A stretch of 64,000 bases of DNA, from contig RQOL01000531.1 in assembly GCA_013076295.1 (NCBI GenBank), positions 4,898,001 through 4,962,000 of the forward strand, given 5' to 3'. The notes beneath the pieces were generated by a model that was not told the DNA's origin, ran no database searches, and saw nothing but the letters and a program-made list of their open reading frames with translations. The position numbers were made by a program, and so were the translations under genes. Below, piece after piece: positions 10,520 to 20,982 of this stretch; within the stretch, counting starts at the first letter, position 1, and each line of letters starts with the position of its first letter. Source of the DNA: Sanderia malayensis. Taxonomy: Eukaryota; Cnidaria; Scyphozoa; Semaeostomeae; Pelagiidae.

Positions 10520-10745
10520 ATGGATGGCGAAAGTGAAGAAGAATGTGAAGTAATAAAGGAAGAGGTTGTGCAGCCACCAACGAAGGGTGACGTTTTTCAA
10601 GCTCTTGATGTGCTTCAAACATCAAGCCTTTTTGTGCGGAAATAGGGAACGAAATGCGAAGAAGATCAATTCCCTTTCGAAATTATATCACGCAGCAACG
10701 AGAAACAAAAGGAAACAAAAACATATTACTGATTTTTTTGTTTAA
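10520..10745 (+). pseudogene. Tigger/pogo transposase C-terminal remnant, frameshifted
   Basis: From the ATG at 10520 the frame reads an acidic stretch, then PPTKGDVFQALDVLQ, and stops. The next frame carries SLSKLYHAATRNKRKQKHI and TDFFV before the TAA at 10743-10745. The order (acidic linker, ALDVL helix, Lys-rich helix, ITDFF end) matches the C-terminus of Tigger/pogo (TIGD-type) transposases. The catalytic core is missing. The DNA from 10746 to 11123 shows no gene. Confidence 0.65.
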
Positions 10746-11390
10746 AAACAGTGATATGTTTTTCTATTAGGTAAAATAGAAATAGTAATGAAAAAATTGA
10801 CATCAAGTGGTAATATCGACTTTACTTTTTGATGTTTCATTGTTAAGCATGTTTAAGCGTTTTTCCCGTTGCAATCTATCAGAGCAATAACTGTTGGGAT
10901 CCTGTAAACTATTTTTTGGAACAATATAGTGTGCCACTTAAGCGCGAACACTTGAGGGAGGGTCCAGCAGACATTCTGGCCCATTTGCATTTGGAATTTT
11001 TCATAAAAAAGTTTCCCTTCTGTACAACGAACTCCCTTTATTTCGAACTATTTTCTCGGTCCGTAGCCGCTTCGCTTTGCTCCGCTACGCAGCAGCATAA
11101 GATTTTGCTTGCAAAATTTACTACAGTAAATCCTCGAATTGCCCCCCATTCGAGGATTAAGCCCTCGAATAAGCACCCCCTCGAATAAGCCCCCACCCCT
11201 AACTTGCTGATACAGTTGACATCCGCTTACTCGAATAACTGCTAACTCGAGCATTCGCTTGCTCGAACGAGTTTTCGTTTCCCATGGACCAAAAAGTGTC
11301 CGCTAACTCTAAGAATTTTTTCACAAAATAATGCGCAAATTGTATTGACTTTTCATAAAATAAATATGTTATTGGTTTTTAGTAATTAAT

Positions 11391-11711
11391 TGTTCCTTTA
11401 GAACATCTATAAACGTCCTTGTTCCTTCAAATTTTGGTTCACAAGAAACTTTCATTCTTTCACCGTCACCAAGGTTGCCTGCTTGCTGGATCCTTTATTG
11501 TTACATGGCAAGAACCGTTTTTATCCCTTCTCAGAATGTGAAGTACTTTTTTGCAAATTTTCCATTAATTCCTTTTTATAAGAGTCCAACAATTCTGCCT
11601 TGTTTCAAAACACCGACAGCACACTTGTCGGCTTCATTATCTGGCTGCATGGCACTCACAAGCACTTCTCCTTTTTGTGGGCTCCATCTATCCTTATACA
11701 CATGAAAACCT
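11391..11711 (-). pseudogene. HIRAN-like domain fragment, degenerate
   Basis: The - strand reads GEVLVSAMQPDNEADKCAV, then GVLKQGRIVGLL, before a stop. After a decayed stretch it resumes with GDGERMKVSCEPKFEG. The pattern (GE.L....EP.N..D..AV.V...G..VG) resembles HIRAN-type domains found in many uncharacterised invertebrate proteins. Several stops are present. It is probably a captured gene piece or a remnant of the host element. The family assignment is from memory of the motif only. Confidence 0.4.
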
Positions 11712-12060
11712 TTCACGTATGAACCTGTAGGAATTTGGACCGTATTCCCACCAAGCTACGTGAACCACCTCTCCGAACTATCCTTGCCATTTGATCTTGA
11801 TTTTACGTGCAGAGAACACGGAGCCAGAGAGAGAAACAAGTCGTGTTACTCTGTATTTGATGTTGACTGACTGACTAAACTGAAAATTACATACATTTAT
11901 ATACAACTGTTGAAATTAATATTGTGCAGGCTTTACGTACATTAAAACAATAAACAGGAAGGGCTAGGCGAAGTGATGCTTGGAAAGAATGCAGGGTGTT
12001 ATACTCGAGAGGAAGTAAAGCTGTGAGATTAATTACGAGAAGCAAAATTATAGAATGAAT

Positions 12061-12185
12061 TGCTATGGACTCCCTATGGACTTTATTGTTTATCTACTGA
12101 CTTGTAAAAGTGATTCATTCAATTGGTTACGTTCATGAAACTCACACGCGTCTGTGTCTGACTCTGATATACTCTAAACACAACA
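12061..12185 (+). repeat. 5' LTR of the Ty3-type element
   Basis: 125 bp from TGCTATGGACTCC to AACACAACA, identical to the 3' LTR. It is unusually short for an LTR. Confidence 0.95.
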
Positions 12186-12242
12186 AATTGGCGACGAGGA
12201 AAAAGTGAAAGAAACTTCTAGATAACGAAGGAAACCCGGAAA

Positions 12243-12692
12243 ATGGCTGCAAAACTAGATCTGACACCGCTTCCAAGCTTCGATCCTCACAGTGACCCAA
12301 GTAACCTAGGAACTCGCTGGAAAAGCTGGATCAAACGCTTTCATACATTCATCAAAGCGGCAAACATAACAAACAAGACCCAACAGAGAGCATTACTACT
12401 GTACCAAGCAGGATTCGAGGTACAAGAAACCTTTGACACGCTTCCCGACACTGGCAGAGATGACGAATTTGATAGAGCAGTCACAGCGCTCACGGAGTAT
12501 TTCGCTCCCAAGCAGAACACTGACTTCGAGATTTTTCGTTTTCGACAGGCGAAGCAACTCCCCCAGGAAACTCTTGATACTTATCACACTCGCTTGCGAA
12601 AATTAGCTCAAACGTGTCAGTTCAATGCAAATAACCTGGATCAAGAAATTAAGCAGCAAATGATTCAAGGATGTGTAACGATTGGTGTTTAA
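12243..12692 (+). pseudogene. Gag portion of the Ty3-type polyprotein, cut by a nested element
   Basis: The ATG at 12243 opens a capsid-like frame. It has a Trp-rich helix (WKSWIKRFHTFIKA), the RALLLYQAG helix and FRQAKQLPQETLDTYHTRLR, as in gag of Mag-like Ty3 elements. Native sequence ends at 12673, where the TRIM-like element begins; the last few codons to 12692 come from that insert. The downstream native frame resumes at 14030 in the same register. In this copy Gag is separated from Pol. Confidence 0.85.
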
Positions 12693-13015
12693 AGCTTCTA
12701 TCGATAATTGTTTAATCCTCGTAATGTATCAGTGTCTCCATCGTATCCTGTTGTCTTGAACCTTGTGATATTGTCATTTCCGTGTTTTGTATTGAATTGT
12801 AAATGTGTTGAAGTCCCGTGACGTAAATGTGTTGTTTGTTAACAGTGTTATAATTCATGTTCTGTGTTAGATAAGTTTAGTTTTACTGTTGATTCCATAC
12901 AAGAAAGATCTCTAAAGTTATCAAGACAATTGTATATTTCTGGCCTAGGCCTTCGGGCCGAAGCACTCTCTACACGCTACAAAAGAACCCCAGCGTATAT
13001 ACCATAAACGCTACA
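12674..13015 (+). repeat. 5' LTR of TRIM-like element 1
   Basis: 342 bp, TG...CA, matching 13684-14025. It contains the GGCCTAGGCCTTCGGGCC stem-rich block near its end. Confidence 0.93.
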
Positions 13016-13683
13016 TTTGGTGACAGAGGTGGGATAGCGTTGTAGAGAGCGTGGAGTGAATGGAAACGCAACTTTGCTGGTGTCTTTTTGTTTTCGACGT
13101 TGGATAAGGATGGAAGAGAGAGTCAGTATCTTATATCTTGGAGAACAAGAGAGGGAAATACATTTTTGAACTTTTCATCTACCGTTTGACTGCTTTTGGG
13201 GCCATGCTGATAATAAACTTGCTTAATCTGATTCTGATTCGTTTGATTTCGTTCAACATTTACGTGGCTGAGCTGATTCGATTTTGAAGATAAACATTTC
13301 GTGATGAAGCTGAACATTTATTTACAAGAACCCAAGTTCAAGCCAAAGAAATGATGTTGTTGAAAATGCCGTTAGCCGAGAAGTGTCTATGAGCTCGTTC
13401 TAGAGTGTGTTCGTGTTGGGCTGGCCATGATGATATGGGTAGATGGTTGCAGCAATGGAGAATTTGGGAAGTCTCCATTTTGAGAATTTTACGGATTTTA
13501 TTTTCAAAGATGCGATGTTGAAGTCGGAAACCATCGGGTGATGTTGAAGGACCTTCCGTTACCTGCCGATTTGCGCCCTCCGGGGACTTCATTCACTTTG
13601 GACATTTTTTATTTTGTTTTTATTCTCGGACTATTCGGACAATTCAAACTGGATCAGATCTTATGTTATAACGGAGGGGAGAG

Positions 13684-14025
13684 TGTAACGATTGGTGTTT
13701 AAAGCTTCTATCGATAATTGTTTAATCCTCGTAATGTATCAGTGTCTCCATCGTATCCTGTTGTCTTGAACCTTGTGATATTGTCATTTCCGTGTTTTGT
13801 ATTGAATTGTAAATGTGTTGAAGTCCCGTGACGTAAATGTGTTGTTTGTTAACAGTGTTATAATTCATGTTCTGTGTTAGATAAGTTTAGTTTTACTGTT
13901 GATTCCATACAAGAAAGATCTCTAAAGTTATCAAGACAATTGTATATTTCTGGCCTAGGCCTTCGGGCCGAAGCACTCTCTACACGCTACAAAAGAACCC
14001 CAGCGTATATACCATAAACGCTACA
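13684..14025 (+). repeat. 3' LTR of TRIM-like element 1
   Basis: 342 bp, preceded by a purine tract and followed by the duplicated GATG. Confidence 0.93.
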
Positions 14026-14057
14026 GATGCTCCAGCTCCTCGCTGCGAAAATACGCC

Positions 14058-17000
14058 TTGAAAACAACAGACGTCACGCTGAAAGACATCTTGCTGAAAG
14101 GAAAGTCAAACGAACTTAGCAAACAACAAGCCAACGAAATGGAAAAACCCTTTCCAACCACAACCTCAGACATGCAAGCAATGCACATCAGATCTGCTGC
14201 ACCCAAGTACACGAAACCTAGAAAATCAAATTTTCAACCAAGAGGGGAAACACACAAAAAACAAACCAAGAAAACCTGTTATAACTGTGGATTTGATTTC
14301 CCACATCAACATGGCCCGTGCCCAGCTCAGGGGAAAACATGCAGTTACTGCAACCGAAAAAATCACTTCACGCGATGCTGTAAACAACGAGCCAAGAAAC
14401 AAGAGCAGAAGGTTCACACAGTTGCAACTAAAGAATCAAACACGAGCTCAGACGAAAGCTCTGACGAGTACGTTTATTGCATGGAAAAGAAAATGGAAAA
14501 GACAAAGAAACTGGAATCTCCTCTCATAATCAAAGGTCAAAAGGTCCTATTTCTCGTGGACACAGGAGCAAGTGTCAACATAATGGACGAGACCTCATTC
14601 AACGAAATCAACAGGAAGACAGGGACACCAATCAAACTCAAACAGTCCAAAGTGCGAGTTTATGCATATGGATCCAAAACGCCTCTTGAAATGATGGGGG
14701 AATTCGAGGAAACAATCGAAACGAATCAAAGAATCACGTTAGCAAAATTCCATGTTGCAAAAAAAGTGCAAGGGAATCTCCTCAGCTCAACAACAGCTGA
14801 AAACTTGAATCTTATCAAGATCAACATCAATCACGTGCAAGAAAAGGAAACAAAGGAAGAGCAAAAGAAGCCAAACCCACATGACCCAGCGGTCAACACC
14901 CAGTCAGAAGAATACGTCAGTCACTTACTAGACAAACACAGCAATGTTTTCAAAGGAGTAGGAACTTTGAAAAATCTTCAAGTCAAATTACACACAAATC
15001 CGGATGTGAAGCCAGTCGTTCAACCGCAACGTCGGATACCATTTCACATCAGAAAAAAAGTTGAAAATGAATTGGACCGCCTGGAGAAAGATGACATTAT
15101 CGAGCACGTGGAAGGCGCGACGAATTGGGTAAGTCCTTTGGTGATAACCCCAAAGAAAAACACCGATGACATTAGAATATGCGTTGATATGCGTCTTCCA
15201 AACACTTCAATAGAACGCACTAGACACCCTATGCCAACAACAGAGGAACTCATTACCGACCTGCATGGTGCATCAATATTTTCAAAACTGGACCTGAAAC
15301 AAGGTTACCATCAGCTAACCCTGGCAGAAGAATCCAGAAATCTCACCACGTTTTCAACACACAAAGGCTTGAGACGTTATAAGAAGCTCTGTTTCGGGGT
15401 AAATTCAGCTGCAGAAATCTTTCAAAACGCAATATCTCAAACTATTCAAGACATCGAAAATACAAGAAACATGTCAGACGACGTCATCATATGGGGTAAA
15501 TCTCAGGAAGAACACAACAAAGCACTCGCTGCAGTTCTACAACGCTTTGAGGAAAAGGGAATCACCCTAAACAAAGAAAAATGCCGTTTCAACAAAACAC
15601 GACTGAAATTCTATGGACTTGTTTTCCAAAAAGAAGGAGTGAGCCCAGATCCGAGTCTCATTCAAGACTTTGTAGACATACATACACCACAAAATGTTCA
15701 CGAAATAAGAAGCTTGATGGGCATGTCTCAGTATTGTTCCAAGTTTATCGAAAACTACGCTTCTATCACAGAACCGCTGCGGAGGCTCACTCATAAAAAC
15801 GCAAAATTCGAATGGGGAGAAGATCAAGAAAAAGCTTTCGAAACATTGAAGAATACGTTACAATCACAACCAGTCATGGCATACTTCGACATCAACAAAC
15901 ACACTGAAGTAACCTGCGACGCCAGCCCAGTTGGACTAAGTGCAATATTAGCCCAAACGTCGACGCAAGGATCATCAGATAGAAAAATTATTGCATTCGC
16001 TTCAAGATCACTCTCCTCAGTCGAACAGAAGTACTCTCAGACGGAAAAAGAAGCATTAGCCTTAGTATGGGGAGTAGAACGACTACACTTATTTCTATAC
16101 GGTGCGAAAAACTTTGACATCATCACAGATCATAAAGCCCTAGAAGTCATCTTTAACAACCCCGCATCAAAACCGCCAGCACGAATCGAACGATGGCAGT
16201 TACGACTTCAGAATTACGATTTCACCGTAAAATACAGGAAAGGAGCAGAAAACCCGGCCGATTATATGTCACGTCACCCAGCAACATTCCGTCCGGAACA
16301 AGATACCATTGCGGAGGAATATGTAAATTTTCTAAGTCTCAATGCCGTCCCGAAGGCTATGACAATTGATGAAATAGAGACAGAAACACAAAATGATCCT
16401 ACACTTCAAGCCGCAATAAGCTTCATTTCCAGAAACAAATGGCACGAAATAGATCAAATCGAAGATACAACAATAAACAAAGACGAGTTGAGAATTCTAC
16501 ACACAGTTCGCCAAGACTTAACGGTCAAAGACAACATCATTCTCAGAAACTCTCGCATAGTGATGCCAGCAACATTACGAAACAAAGCAATAAAACTCGC
16601 CCATCAACCAGGACATTCTGGTCTGACAAAAACCAAAATGCTCATTCGCGAAAAAATATGGTTCCCAAACATCAACAAATACACGAAAGAATTCATCGAT
16701 AAGTGTACAGCCTGCCAAGCCACAGGACCAGAAAGCCACAAGGAACCAATGCAATCTACAGCGCTACCACCTTCACCTTGGCACACGGTAAAGGCAGATT
16801 TCTTCGGACCTGTTCCATCCGGTGAATATCTACTATCTGTCGTGGACACGTATTCGCGCTTCCCTGAAGTTGAGATCGTAAAGTCAACATCAGCATCGTG
16901 CATCATACCAAAACTCGACAGAATCTTCGGAACGCACGGAATACCTGTTAAATTTATAAGTGACAATGGCCCTCCCTTTAACGGAGAAGAAATCCGTCAA

Positions 17001-17684
17001 TACATGAAGACATGGGGAATTCAATTTAAACCAAGCACACCCCTTTGGCCAAGAGAAAACGCAGAAGTCGAATCTTTTAACCGACCTCTGAAGAAGCTCA
17101 TTCAAACATCGAAAATTGACGGGAAAAACTGGAGAAAAGAACTTCATCTTTTTCTACTGAATTATCGCACAACACCTCATAGTACAACACAAATTCCACC
17201 AGCAACACTTCTATTCAATCGTGTAATCCGCACAAAGCTCCCAAGCATGATCACAACAACAAAACCAGTAAACAAACACAAAGAGCTACAAGAAAATGAA
17301 GCAAAAAGTAAAGCCAAAGCAAAAGCTTACTACGATCAACGCCAGCACACGAAAAAGTCAGGAATCCAGGAAGGAGATCTTGTTCTTGTAAAACAAGGGA
17401 GAAAAGATAAGACCACAAGCAGATTCAACTCCAACCGTGTGACAGAGATCGCTGGAACAAGAATAACTGCAACCAGATCAGACCATGAGATTACACGCAA
17501 CACATCATTCTTCAAAAAGTACAATCCACCCGATGACGAAAACATTCAGATTACTAAACCCGATAGTGAAGTTGAATCGAGCGATGATGAAAACGAGACC
17601 GAAATCGAGCACGAGACAGTTCATCAACATCCTCAAAGAATCAGGCGAATGCCAACGTTATATGGAGAAGTTTATACTCATTAG
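14058..17684 (+). CDS. Ty3-type Pol: zinc knuckle, protease, RT, RNase H, integrase
   Basis: The longest frame in the window codes for 1208 residues from the ATG at 14058; the open frame actually extends from the gag side. Domains in order: two Cys/His knuckles (CYNCGFDFPHQHGPC and CSYCNRKNHFTRCC, residues ~74-115); aspartic protease with LVDTGAS (~168-174); reverse transcriptase with KLDLKQGYHQL and a MSDDVII catalytic block in place of the usual YxDD spelling (~474-480); RNase H with TCDASPVGL and EKEALALVWG; and integrase with an H-H-C-C finger (HQPGHSG...CTACQ), DFFGP, SDNGPPFN and ENAEVESFNR carrying the catalytic D, D, E. No stop or frameshift. The domain set and single frame suggest a Mag-like clade member. 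Confidence 0.93.
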   Translation: MKTTDVTLKDILLKGKSNELSKQQANEMEKPFPTTTSDMQAMHIRSAAPKYTKPRKSNFQPRGETHKKQTKKTCYNCGFDFPHQHGPCPAQGKTCSYCNRKNHFTRCCKQRAKKQEQKVHTVATKESNTSSDESSDEYVYCMEKKMEKTKKLESPLIIKGQKVLFLVDTGASVNIMDETSFNEINRKTGTPIKLKQSKVRVYAYGSKTPLEMMGEFEETIETNQRITLAKFHVAKKVQGNLLSSTTAENLNLIKININHVQEKETKEEQKKPNPHDPAVNTQSEEYVSHLLDKHSNVFKGVGTLKNLQVKLHTNPDVKPVVQPQRRIPFHIRKKVENELDRLEKDDIIEHVEGATNWVSPLVITPKKNTDDIRICVDMRLPNTSIERTRHPMPTTEELITDLHGASIFSKLDLKQGYHQLTLAEESRNLTTFSTHKGLRRYKKLCFGVNSAAEIFQNAISQTIQDIENTRNMSDDVIIWGKSQEEHNKALAAVLQRFEEKGITLNKEKCRFNKTRLKFYGLVFQKEGVSPDPSLIQDFVDIHTPQNVHEIRSLMGMSQYCSKFIENYASITEPLRRLTHKNAKFEWGEDQEKAFETLKNTLQSQPVMAYFDINKHTEVTCDASPVGLSAILAQTSTQGSSDRKIIAFASRSLSSVEQKYSQTEKEALALVWGVERLHLFLYGAKNFDIITDHKALEVIFNNPASKPPARIERWQLRLQNYDFTVKYRKGAENPADYMSRHPATFRPEQDTIAEEYVNFLSLNAVPKAMTIDEIETETQNDPTLQAAISFISRNKWHEIDQIEDTTINKDELRILHTVRQDLTVKDNIILRNSRIVMPATLRNKAIKLAHQPGHSGLTKTKMLIREKIWFPNINKYTKEFIDKCTACQATGPESHKEPMQSTALPPSPWHTVKADFFGPVPSGEYLLSVVDTYSRFPEVEIVKSTSASCIIPKLDRIFGTHGIPVKFISDNGPPFNGEEIRQYMKTWGIQFKPSTPLWPRENAEVESFNRPLKKLIQTSKIDGKNWRKELHLFLLNYRTTPHSTTQIPPATLLFNRVIRTKLPSMITTTKPVNKHKELQENEAKSKAKAKAYYDQRQHTKKSGIQEGDLVLVKQGRKDKTTSRFNSNRVTEIAGTRITATRSDHEITRNTSFFKKYNPPDDENIQITKPDSEVESSDDENETEIEHETVHQHPQRIRRMPTLYGEVYTH

Positions 17685-17779
17685 ATTTTTATAATAACGA
17701 GAAACTGATTAGATAAGTATTATTTTCTTTCATTTAAACATTGTCAGTAATACTCTATTCCTGCGAAGAAAAGGAGAGA

Positions 17780-17904
17780 TGCTATGGACTCCCTATGGAC
17801 TTTATTGTTTATCTACTGACTTGTAAAAGTGATTCATTCAATTGGTTACGTTCATGAAACTCACACGCGTCTGTGTCTGACTCTGATATACTCTAAACAC
17901 AACA
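17780..17904 (+). repeat. 3' LTR of the Ty3-type element
   Basis: 125 bp identical to 12061-12185, preceded by AAGGAGAGA (purine tract) and followed by the duplicated TGAAT. Confidence 0.95.
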
Positions 17905-18075
17905 TGAATGAAGCAATTAAATTTCACGACAAACCTTTCACACATTGAACTCGTATTTTTTGCCCAATTAACGCGTTTTCATACGTATTTTGCTTAGAAT
18001 TAAAATAGAGTTGCTATTTGTGGGTTTATTTTACTTTCCTGACTCGAATGTAACTAACTTAGCTAAAAAATCCGG

Positions 18076-18406
18076 TGTCACAAATTATTATGTAAGCCTC
18101 TCGTTTTTCATTCATTCATTCTTGTCTCTGTTACTCAGTGGGTGCGGGGTTTCCAAAGTATTGTCTTATTGTTTTCTTAGTTCGTTTACGTCAGTTACAT
18201 TATTAAATCACCTAACCTTTCCTTTTGTCTGTCAACACCAGCTTGTAGTTTTACGTATGTCTGTAACTAATTTTAGATTCTGTTTGTGTATAAATTCGTG
18301 ATGTAATTCAGTAGAGGGAGAGTCAACCATGGGTTAAGATCAAAATGACCAGAAGTGCACAAAGGCAGTTTTTTCTGTTCTCGAAGCACTTTTCGGGTCT
18401 GTGACA
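18076..18406 (+). repeat. 5' LTR of TRIM-like element 2
   Basis: 331 bp, TG...CA. Three differences from the 3' copy were seen by eye (near 18218, 18323 and 18401), about 99% identity. Confidence 0.92.
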
Positions 18407-19571
18407 ATTTGGTGACAGGAGCGGGATAACATCGAGCTGAAACTCTCGACGAGCCCGAAGAAAGATGGTTGTTAGATTTGTCAATATGTATTGGAAAGAA
18501 AGAGAAAGTGCAAGAGAAACAAGCAAACAGTCTGGTGTTAAAGAGACGATGATTTGATTCGTTTGTGTTCGTTGATTGTTGGTCAGATGGTTTTGCCTGA
18601 AAGCAACTTGTGAATATGGATTTCTATGTCGAGGTTAACGTGAGTTTCTTTGCTTGTTGGATATGTTCTAGGCCGTAATGGTTTGGATAATTTGGAAGTG
18701 TCGATGTTTTGATTGTTTCTTTATTAGGGTCCGTTATATAGCTGTTTTGTAAGTTTATGATTGAATTTTGTTATTTCGTGTGATATCTGTTGAAGCAACT
18801 TTTGGTTAAGATGTTTTAGAAGAAAGAGGTTTGTGAGTCTAGGTCTTTATAAAGGAAAGCGATCTTATGGTATGATGAAAGGTTGAAATTCAGTTGACTA
18901 ATTGTCGGAAGTTTGGCTATTCGAAGCTCTGTAGTTTATCTACCTGTTTGATTCTGAGTGCGTATTCAGTCTTTATTGTGGGAGAACCATCGGTGGTTTG
19001 GCTTTGGTTTTGGATGGGTGTTGGCAGTGGCCGCCCATGGAAAGCTATGATGGTTAGCAGTTTCGATTGTACCGAGCTGGCTTAAAAGCGGTCGTAGCAC
19101 AACTAGAATTCAGCAGTTTGGCATCAAATTGATAGTCCATGAAAGAGCCAGATATCAGTCACATGGACGGAAGACAAGAAGTCAGTGGTTCTGTGAGTCT
19201 TACAACATCACCTGATCTGGTCAAATATTCTGAAGAGTTTCTTAGCAGAGCATCTGAAAACGGTGTGCAGGAAGTTCAGTAATTTTGATCAGAGAAAACA
19301 GTGTTTGCAGACGAGAAGAATAAAGTTGTGATTTCTGAATTGACGAGTCAAAGGAACAAAGAACTGATTCCGTGAACAAAGTTGCAAGGGAAGAAAGTAG
19401 CAAAATGTGTATGACAGAGAACTGAAAGAGAAATATATCTATAACTTGGTAATTCATTGGACTTATTGATTAAAATTTTTATAGCTCTATTATAGCACTT
19501 TTGGTATTTGACTTGTAAGATTAATAAAGTAAATTATTTTCAATAATTTAATTAATCTTAGGGGGGACGTG

Positions 19572-19902
19572 TGTCACAAATTATTATGTAAGCCTCTCGT
19601 TTTTCATTCATTCATTCTTGTCTCTGTTACTCAGTGGGTGCGGGGTTTCCAAAGTATTGTCTTATTGTTTTCTTAGTTCGTTTACGTCAGTTACATTATT
19701 AAATCACCTAACCCTTCCTTTTGTCTGTCAACACCAGCTTGTAGTTTTACGTATGTCTGTAACTAATTTTAGATTCTGTTTGTGTATAAATTCGTGATGT
19801 AATTCAGTAGAGGGAGAATCAACCATGGGTTAAGATCAAAATGACCAGAAGTGCACAAAGGCAGTTTTTTCTGTTCTCGAAGCACTTTTCGGGTCTCTGA
19901 CA
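19572..19902 (+). repeat. 3' LTR of TRIM-like element 2
   Basis: 331 bp, preceded by a polypurine tract and followed by the duplicated CCGG. Confidence 0.92.
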
Positions 19903-20146
19903 CCGGCCATCCGCTAAGTCGAACATTCGCTTACTCGAACAAATTTCGATTTCCCTTCAGAGTTCGAGTAAGCGGATGTCAACTGTATTTGCTCTCTGTG
20001 GTTCCCAATGGCGTTTTATCGAGTTCTACCACAAAATTCAGGCCTTTGAACATATGAATTTAATGCTCATAAAACAATTATAGATTAAAATATACGAGAT
20101 CTTTTAACAATGCCTTCGCTTCGTACAGCGAATTCGAGAAGATTTT

Positions 20147-20282
20147 ATTTTTCTAGCAGTTTTTTCACCAATATCTGAGCATTCTTGTGACAATCTGTGT
20201 ATGCAAAATACTTCCCTGGAACAACTAAACCAATTTCCCGTTTTCTTTTCCCAGTAACAACATCCATTGCTGTGCCATATTT
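20147..20282 (-). pseudogene. Short coding remnant with VTGKRKREIGLVVPGKYF
   Basis: The - strand is open over about 40 codons with VTGKRKREIGLVVPGKYF followed by a His/Lys-rich helix. It resembles the C-terminal part of some HIRAN-like invertebrate proteins, and it lies inside the same outer element as the fragment at 11391-11711. It could be chance. Evidence is weak. Confidence 0.3.
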
Positions 20283-20395
20283 CAGATAGATTTATAAGCC
20301 CCCCTCGATTAAGCCCTCTCGAATAAGCCCCCCTCTGAAAATGTCAAAAATAAATAAGCCCCCAGGAGGCTAATTCGAGGACTTACGGTATTTCC

Positions 20396-20982
20396 ATGTG
20401 ACTATTCTGTACGTTTTTGTCCAATGCACGTGAAGCCTCGTTTTTATGTTTGTACCAAGTCAAGTTCACGAACATGCGTTTTTACACACTTTCAAAACAT
20501 TTTCAGACTCCTTTTTGTCACAATATGTTCATAATCCCTTGTTCTATTTGCCAAAATCGTTTGCACAAAAATAAGCATTCGTATCAGACAACACGACAAC
20601 GTTAGAGCTCTATTTGGGCCGGGAACGGGACAATCACGTGGTATGACGTCATGCGTACGACAATTTTTGACATGCTCTTCAAGATCAGCGCCCTTGAAAA
20701 CCCGCGAAAAAACTAAAGCCAGTTTTATAAATGATGTGGGTGAGACTTTGATACCAGACAATAGGGAACAAAAGTCCTGGGACACCCAGAACTTTAGCAA
20801 GTTTTACACGCATACTTCACCCCCCTCCCCCCAAAAACAATGTTGTCTGTAAAGGCGGCGATTTTCAATTTCGCCGAAATTCTTTTGGCCAGGCGACGAG
20901 AAAGGACTGGTGCAGAAGAGAACATTGTTTGGGGGGTGGGGTAGACTCATTACATTGCGTCCCTGTGTTTAGCTCGACCCTC
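20396..20982. other. Unassigned region with a dispersed repeat
   Basis: No gene was recognised. The part from about 20917 to 20990, read on the - strand, is a diverged copy of 48500-48580 (shared ACACAGGGACGCAATGTA and ATGAGTCTA). That marks a dispersed repeat family. Confidence 0.5.

Larger units (their letters stand above)
12674..14025 (+). mobile_element. TRIM-like non-coding LTR element 1, nested in gag
   Basis: Two 342-bp direct repeats (12674-13015 and 13684-14025) start TGTAACG and end CGCTACA, and they appear identical. The 4-bp duplication GATG flanks the element (12670-12673 and 14026-14029). TTTGGTGACAGAGGTGGGAT follows the left LTR as a likely primer-binding site close to tRNA-Leu 3' ends. 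A purine tract, CGGAGGGGAGAG, precedes the right LTR. The 668-bp interior has no coding frame, so it must depend on another element's proteins. It is younger than the already young Ty3-type host. Confidence 0.93.
12061..17904 (+). mobile_element. Young Ty3-type LTR retrotransposon with identical LTRs
   Basis: Two 125-bp LTRs (12061-12185 and 17780-17904), both TG...CA, read identically. The 5-bp target duplication TGAAT lies at 12056-12060 and 17905-17909. A TTGGCGACGAGGA sequence, a likely primer-binding site, directly follows the left LTR. The coding frame is one continuous gag-pol frame apart from a nested 1352-bp LTR element plus its 4-bp duplication. That total of 1356 bp is a multiple of three. 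Identical LTRs mean a very recent insertion. No envelope-like frame is present. Confidence 0.95.
18076..19902 (+). mobile_element. TRIM-like non-coding LTR element 2
   Basis: 331-bp direct repeats (18076-18406 and 19572-19902) run from TGTCACA to TGACA and differ at about three positions. The 4-bp duplication CCGG flanks them (18072-18075 and 19903-19906). ATTTGGTGACAGGAGCGGGA follows the left LTR, and TTAGGGGGGACG precedes the right one. The 1165-bp interior has no credible coding frame. The primer-binding region is nearly the same as in TRIM-like element 1 although the LTRs differ. Confidence 0.93.
11213..19985. mobile_element. Inner TA-flanked element with CAGTTGACATCCGCTTACTC ends (nest level 2)
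   Basis: The left end after TA (11211-11212) and the right end before TA (19986-19987) are inverted copies of CAGTTGACATCCGCTTACTC, a Tigger/pogo-like pattern. Without the nested Ty3-type and TRIM-like elements about 1.1 kb remains, a normal MITE or deletion-derivative size. It carries the HIRAN-like fragment at 11391-11711. Confidence 0.65.
11124..20388. mobile_element. Outer TA-flanked terminal-inverted-repeat element (nest level 1)
   Basis: The left end (after TA at 11122-11123) begins CAGTAAATCCTCGAATT. The right end (before TA at 20389-20390) ends AATTCGAGGACTTACGG, nearly its inverse. Both flanks are rich in CGAATAAGCCCCC motifs, as in the MITE at 3133-3547. The body is filled by younger insertions. 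The pairing rests on two short ends 9 kb apart, so two independent MITE fragments remain possible. Confidence 0.5.

Noticed and set aside
12061..17904. Endogenous retrovirus with envelope
   Set aside because: No envelope-like frame, signal peptide or membrane segment lies between integrase and the 3' LTR. It is a plain Ty3-type retrotransposon.
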